NCBI GenBank assembly: GCA_902806105.1
Contig: CADCVI010000208.1
Location: 1 to 22,534 of the forward strand
Reading direction: 5' to 3'
Length of the DNA stretch: 22,534 nucleotides
Source: an uncultured Rubrobacteraceae bacterium
GTDB taxonomy: Bacteria > Actinomycetota > Rubrobacteria > Rubrobacterales > Rubrobacteraceae
Shown piece after piece: positions 22,465-22,534 of the stretch. Both the position numbers and the translations under genes were made by a program. The notes under the pieces are model-generated. The model made no database searches, was not told the DNA's origin, and worked only from the letters and a program-made list of their open reading frames with translations. Each line of letters opens with the position of its first letter. Position 1 is the first letter of the stretch.

Positions 22465-22534
22465 ATGGCCCCGCGCGCAACGAACCACAAGGAGGAAGAC
22501 GGCCGTCTCCTCAGCTACTTCGAGGTGGGGGACG
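22465..22534 (+). CDS. Partial gene cut by window end, possible alpha/beta hydrolase
   Basis: ATG 22465 with GGAGAAGG just upstream opens 23 codons, ending DGRLLSYFEVGD at the window edge. The last residues resemble the first strand of alpha/beta hydrolases, but this is too little for a firm call. Confidence 0.4.
   Translation, partial: MAPRATNHKEEDGRLLSYFEVGD

Noticed and set aside
1..22534. Possible CRISPR array, insertion sequence, tRNA, phage or defence system.
   Set aside because: I found no regularly spaced repeats, transposase motifs, terminal inverted repeats, tRNA-like cloverleaf or defence-gene signatures; the CPBP protease alone is not evidence for a defence or bacteriocin system.

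Overview
The window reads as chromosomal DNA of a high-GC, GTG/TTG-start-rich bacterium. Strong Shine-Dalgarno sites, GC-rich third codon positions and the protein repertoire suggest an actinobacterium of the Rubrobacter type. That placement is an inference from style; no rRNA or marker gene is present. I see no CRISPR array, insertion sequence, tRNA or phage gene.

Region 1 (about 1-5500, leftward): a unit that starts at a perfect TATAAT box and runs through an internally deleted MHS-family transporter remnant, hyuA and hyuB (ATP-dependent hydantoinase/oxoprolinase halves) and then a soluble cytochrome P450. The junctions are very tight, with a TTGA overlap and a 1-nt gap. Divergent from it lies an unusual fusion of a 4-oxalocrotonate tautomerase domain with a cyclase/kynurenine-formamidase-type hydrolase (5638-6723). 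It has a credible internal translation start between the domains. Together this looks like a catabolic island for a cyclic amide, imide or aromatic compound; the substrate is unknown.

Region 2 (6786-10445): two small charged orphan proteins separated by a long perfect hairpin, then a TetR-centred cassette in partial decay. An intact WHG-type TetR regulator and an intact medium-chain reductase (MDR) remain. Around them lie an N-terminal MDR scrap, a second MDR copy with a lost start codon and a deleted N-terminal half, and a C-terminal alpha/beta-hydrolase scrap. The same 12-bp motif, TACTTAACTWAG, stands upstream of tetR, of the dead MDR and of the live MDR. It reads as the TetR operator and defines a small local regulon.

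Region 3 (10456-17490): an acetoin / 2,3-butanediol catabolic locus. Leftward, in transcription order: an SDR (acetoin/diacetyl reductase type), acoA, acoB, acoC and acoX. Rightward from the shared control region: a VOC-fold metalloenzyme and a zinc-dependent (R,R)-butanediol dehydrogenase. The dehydrogenases would feed acetoin to the AcoABC complex, which cleaves it to acetaldehyde and acetyl-CoA. The E3 subunit and an AcoR-type regulator are absent from the window. The VOC protein has a Q/E/H/E metal-ligand pattern and could be a stereochemical isomerase for acetoin (hypothesis). A three-part RNA structure sits between acoA and acoB.

Region 4 (17474-22534): a class III CoA-transferase and a cupin (leftward), divergent from an acyl-CoA ligase (rightward); a convergent CPBP membrane protease; a second intact MDR/quinone-oxidoreductase; and the first 23 codons of a further gene cut by the window edge.
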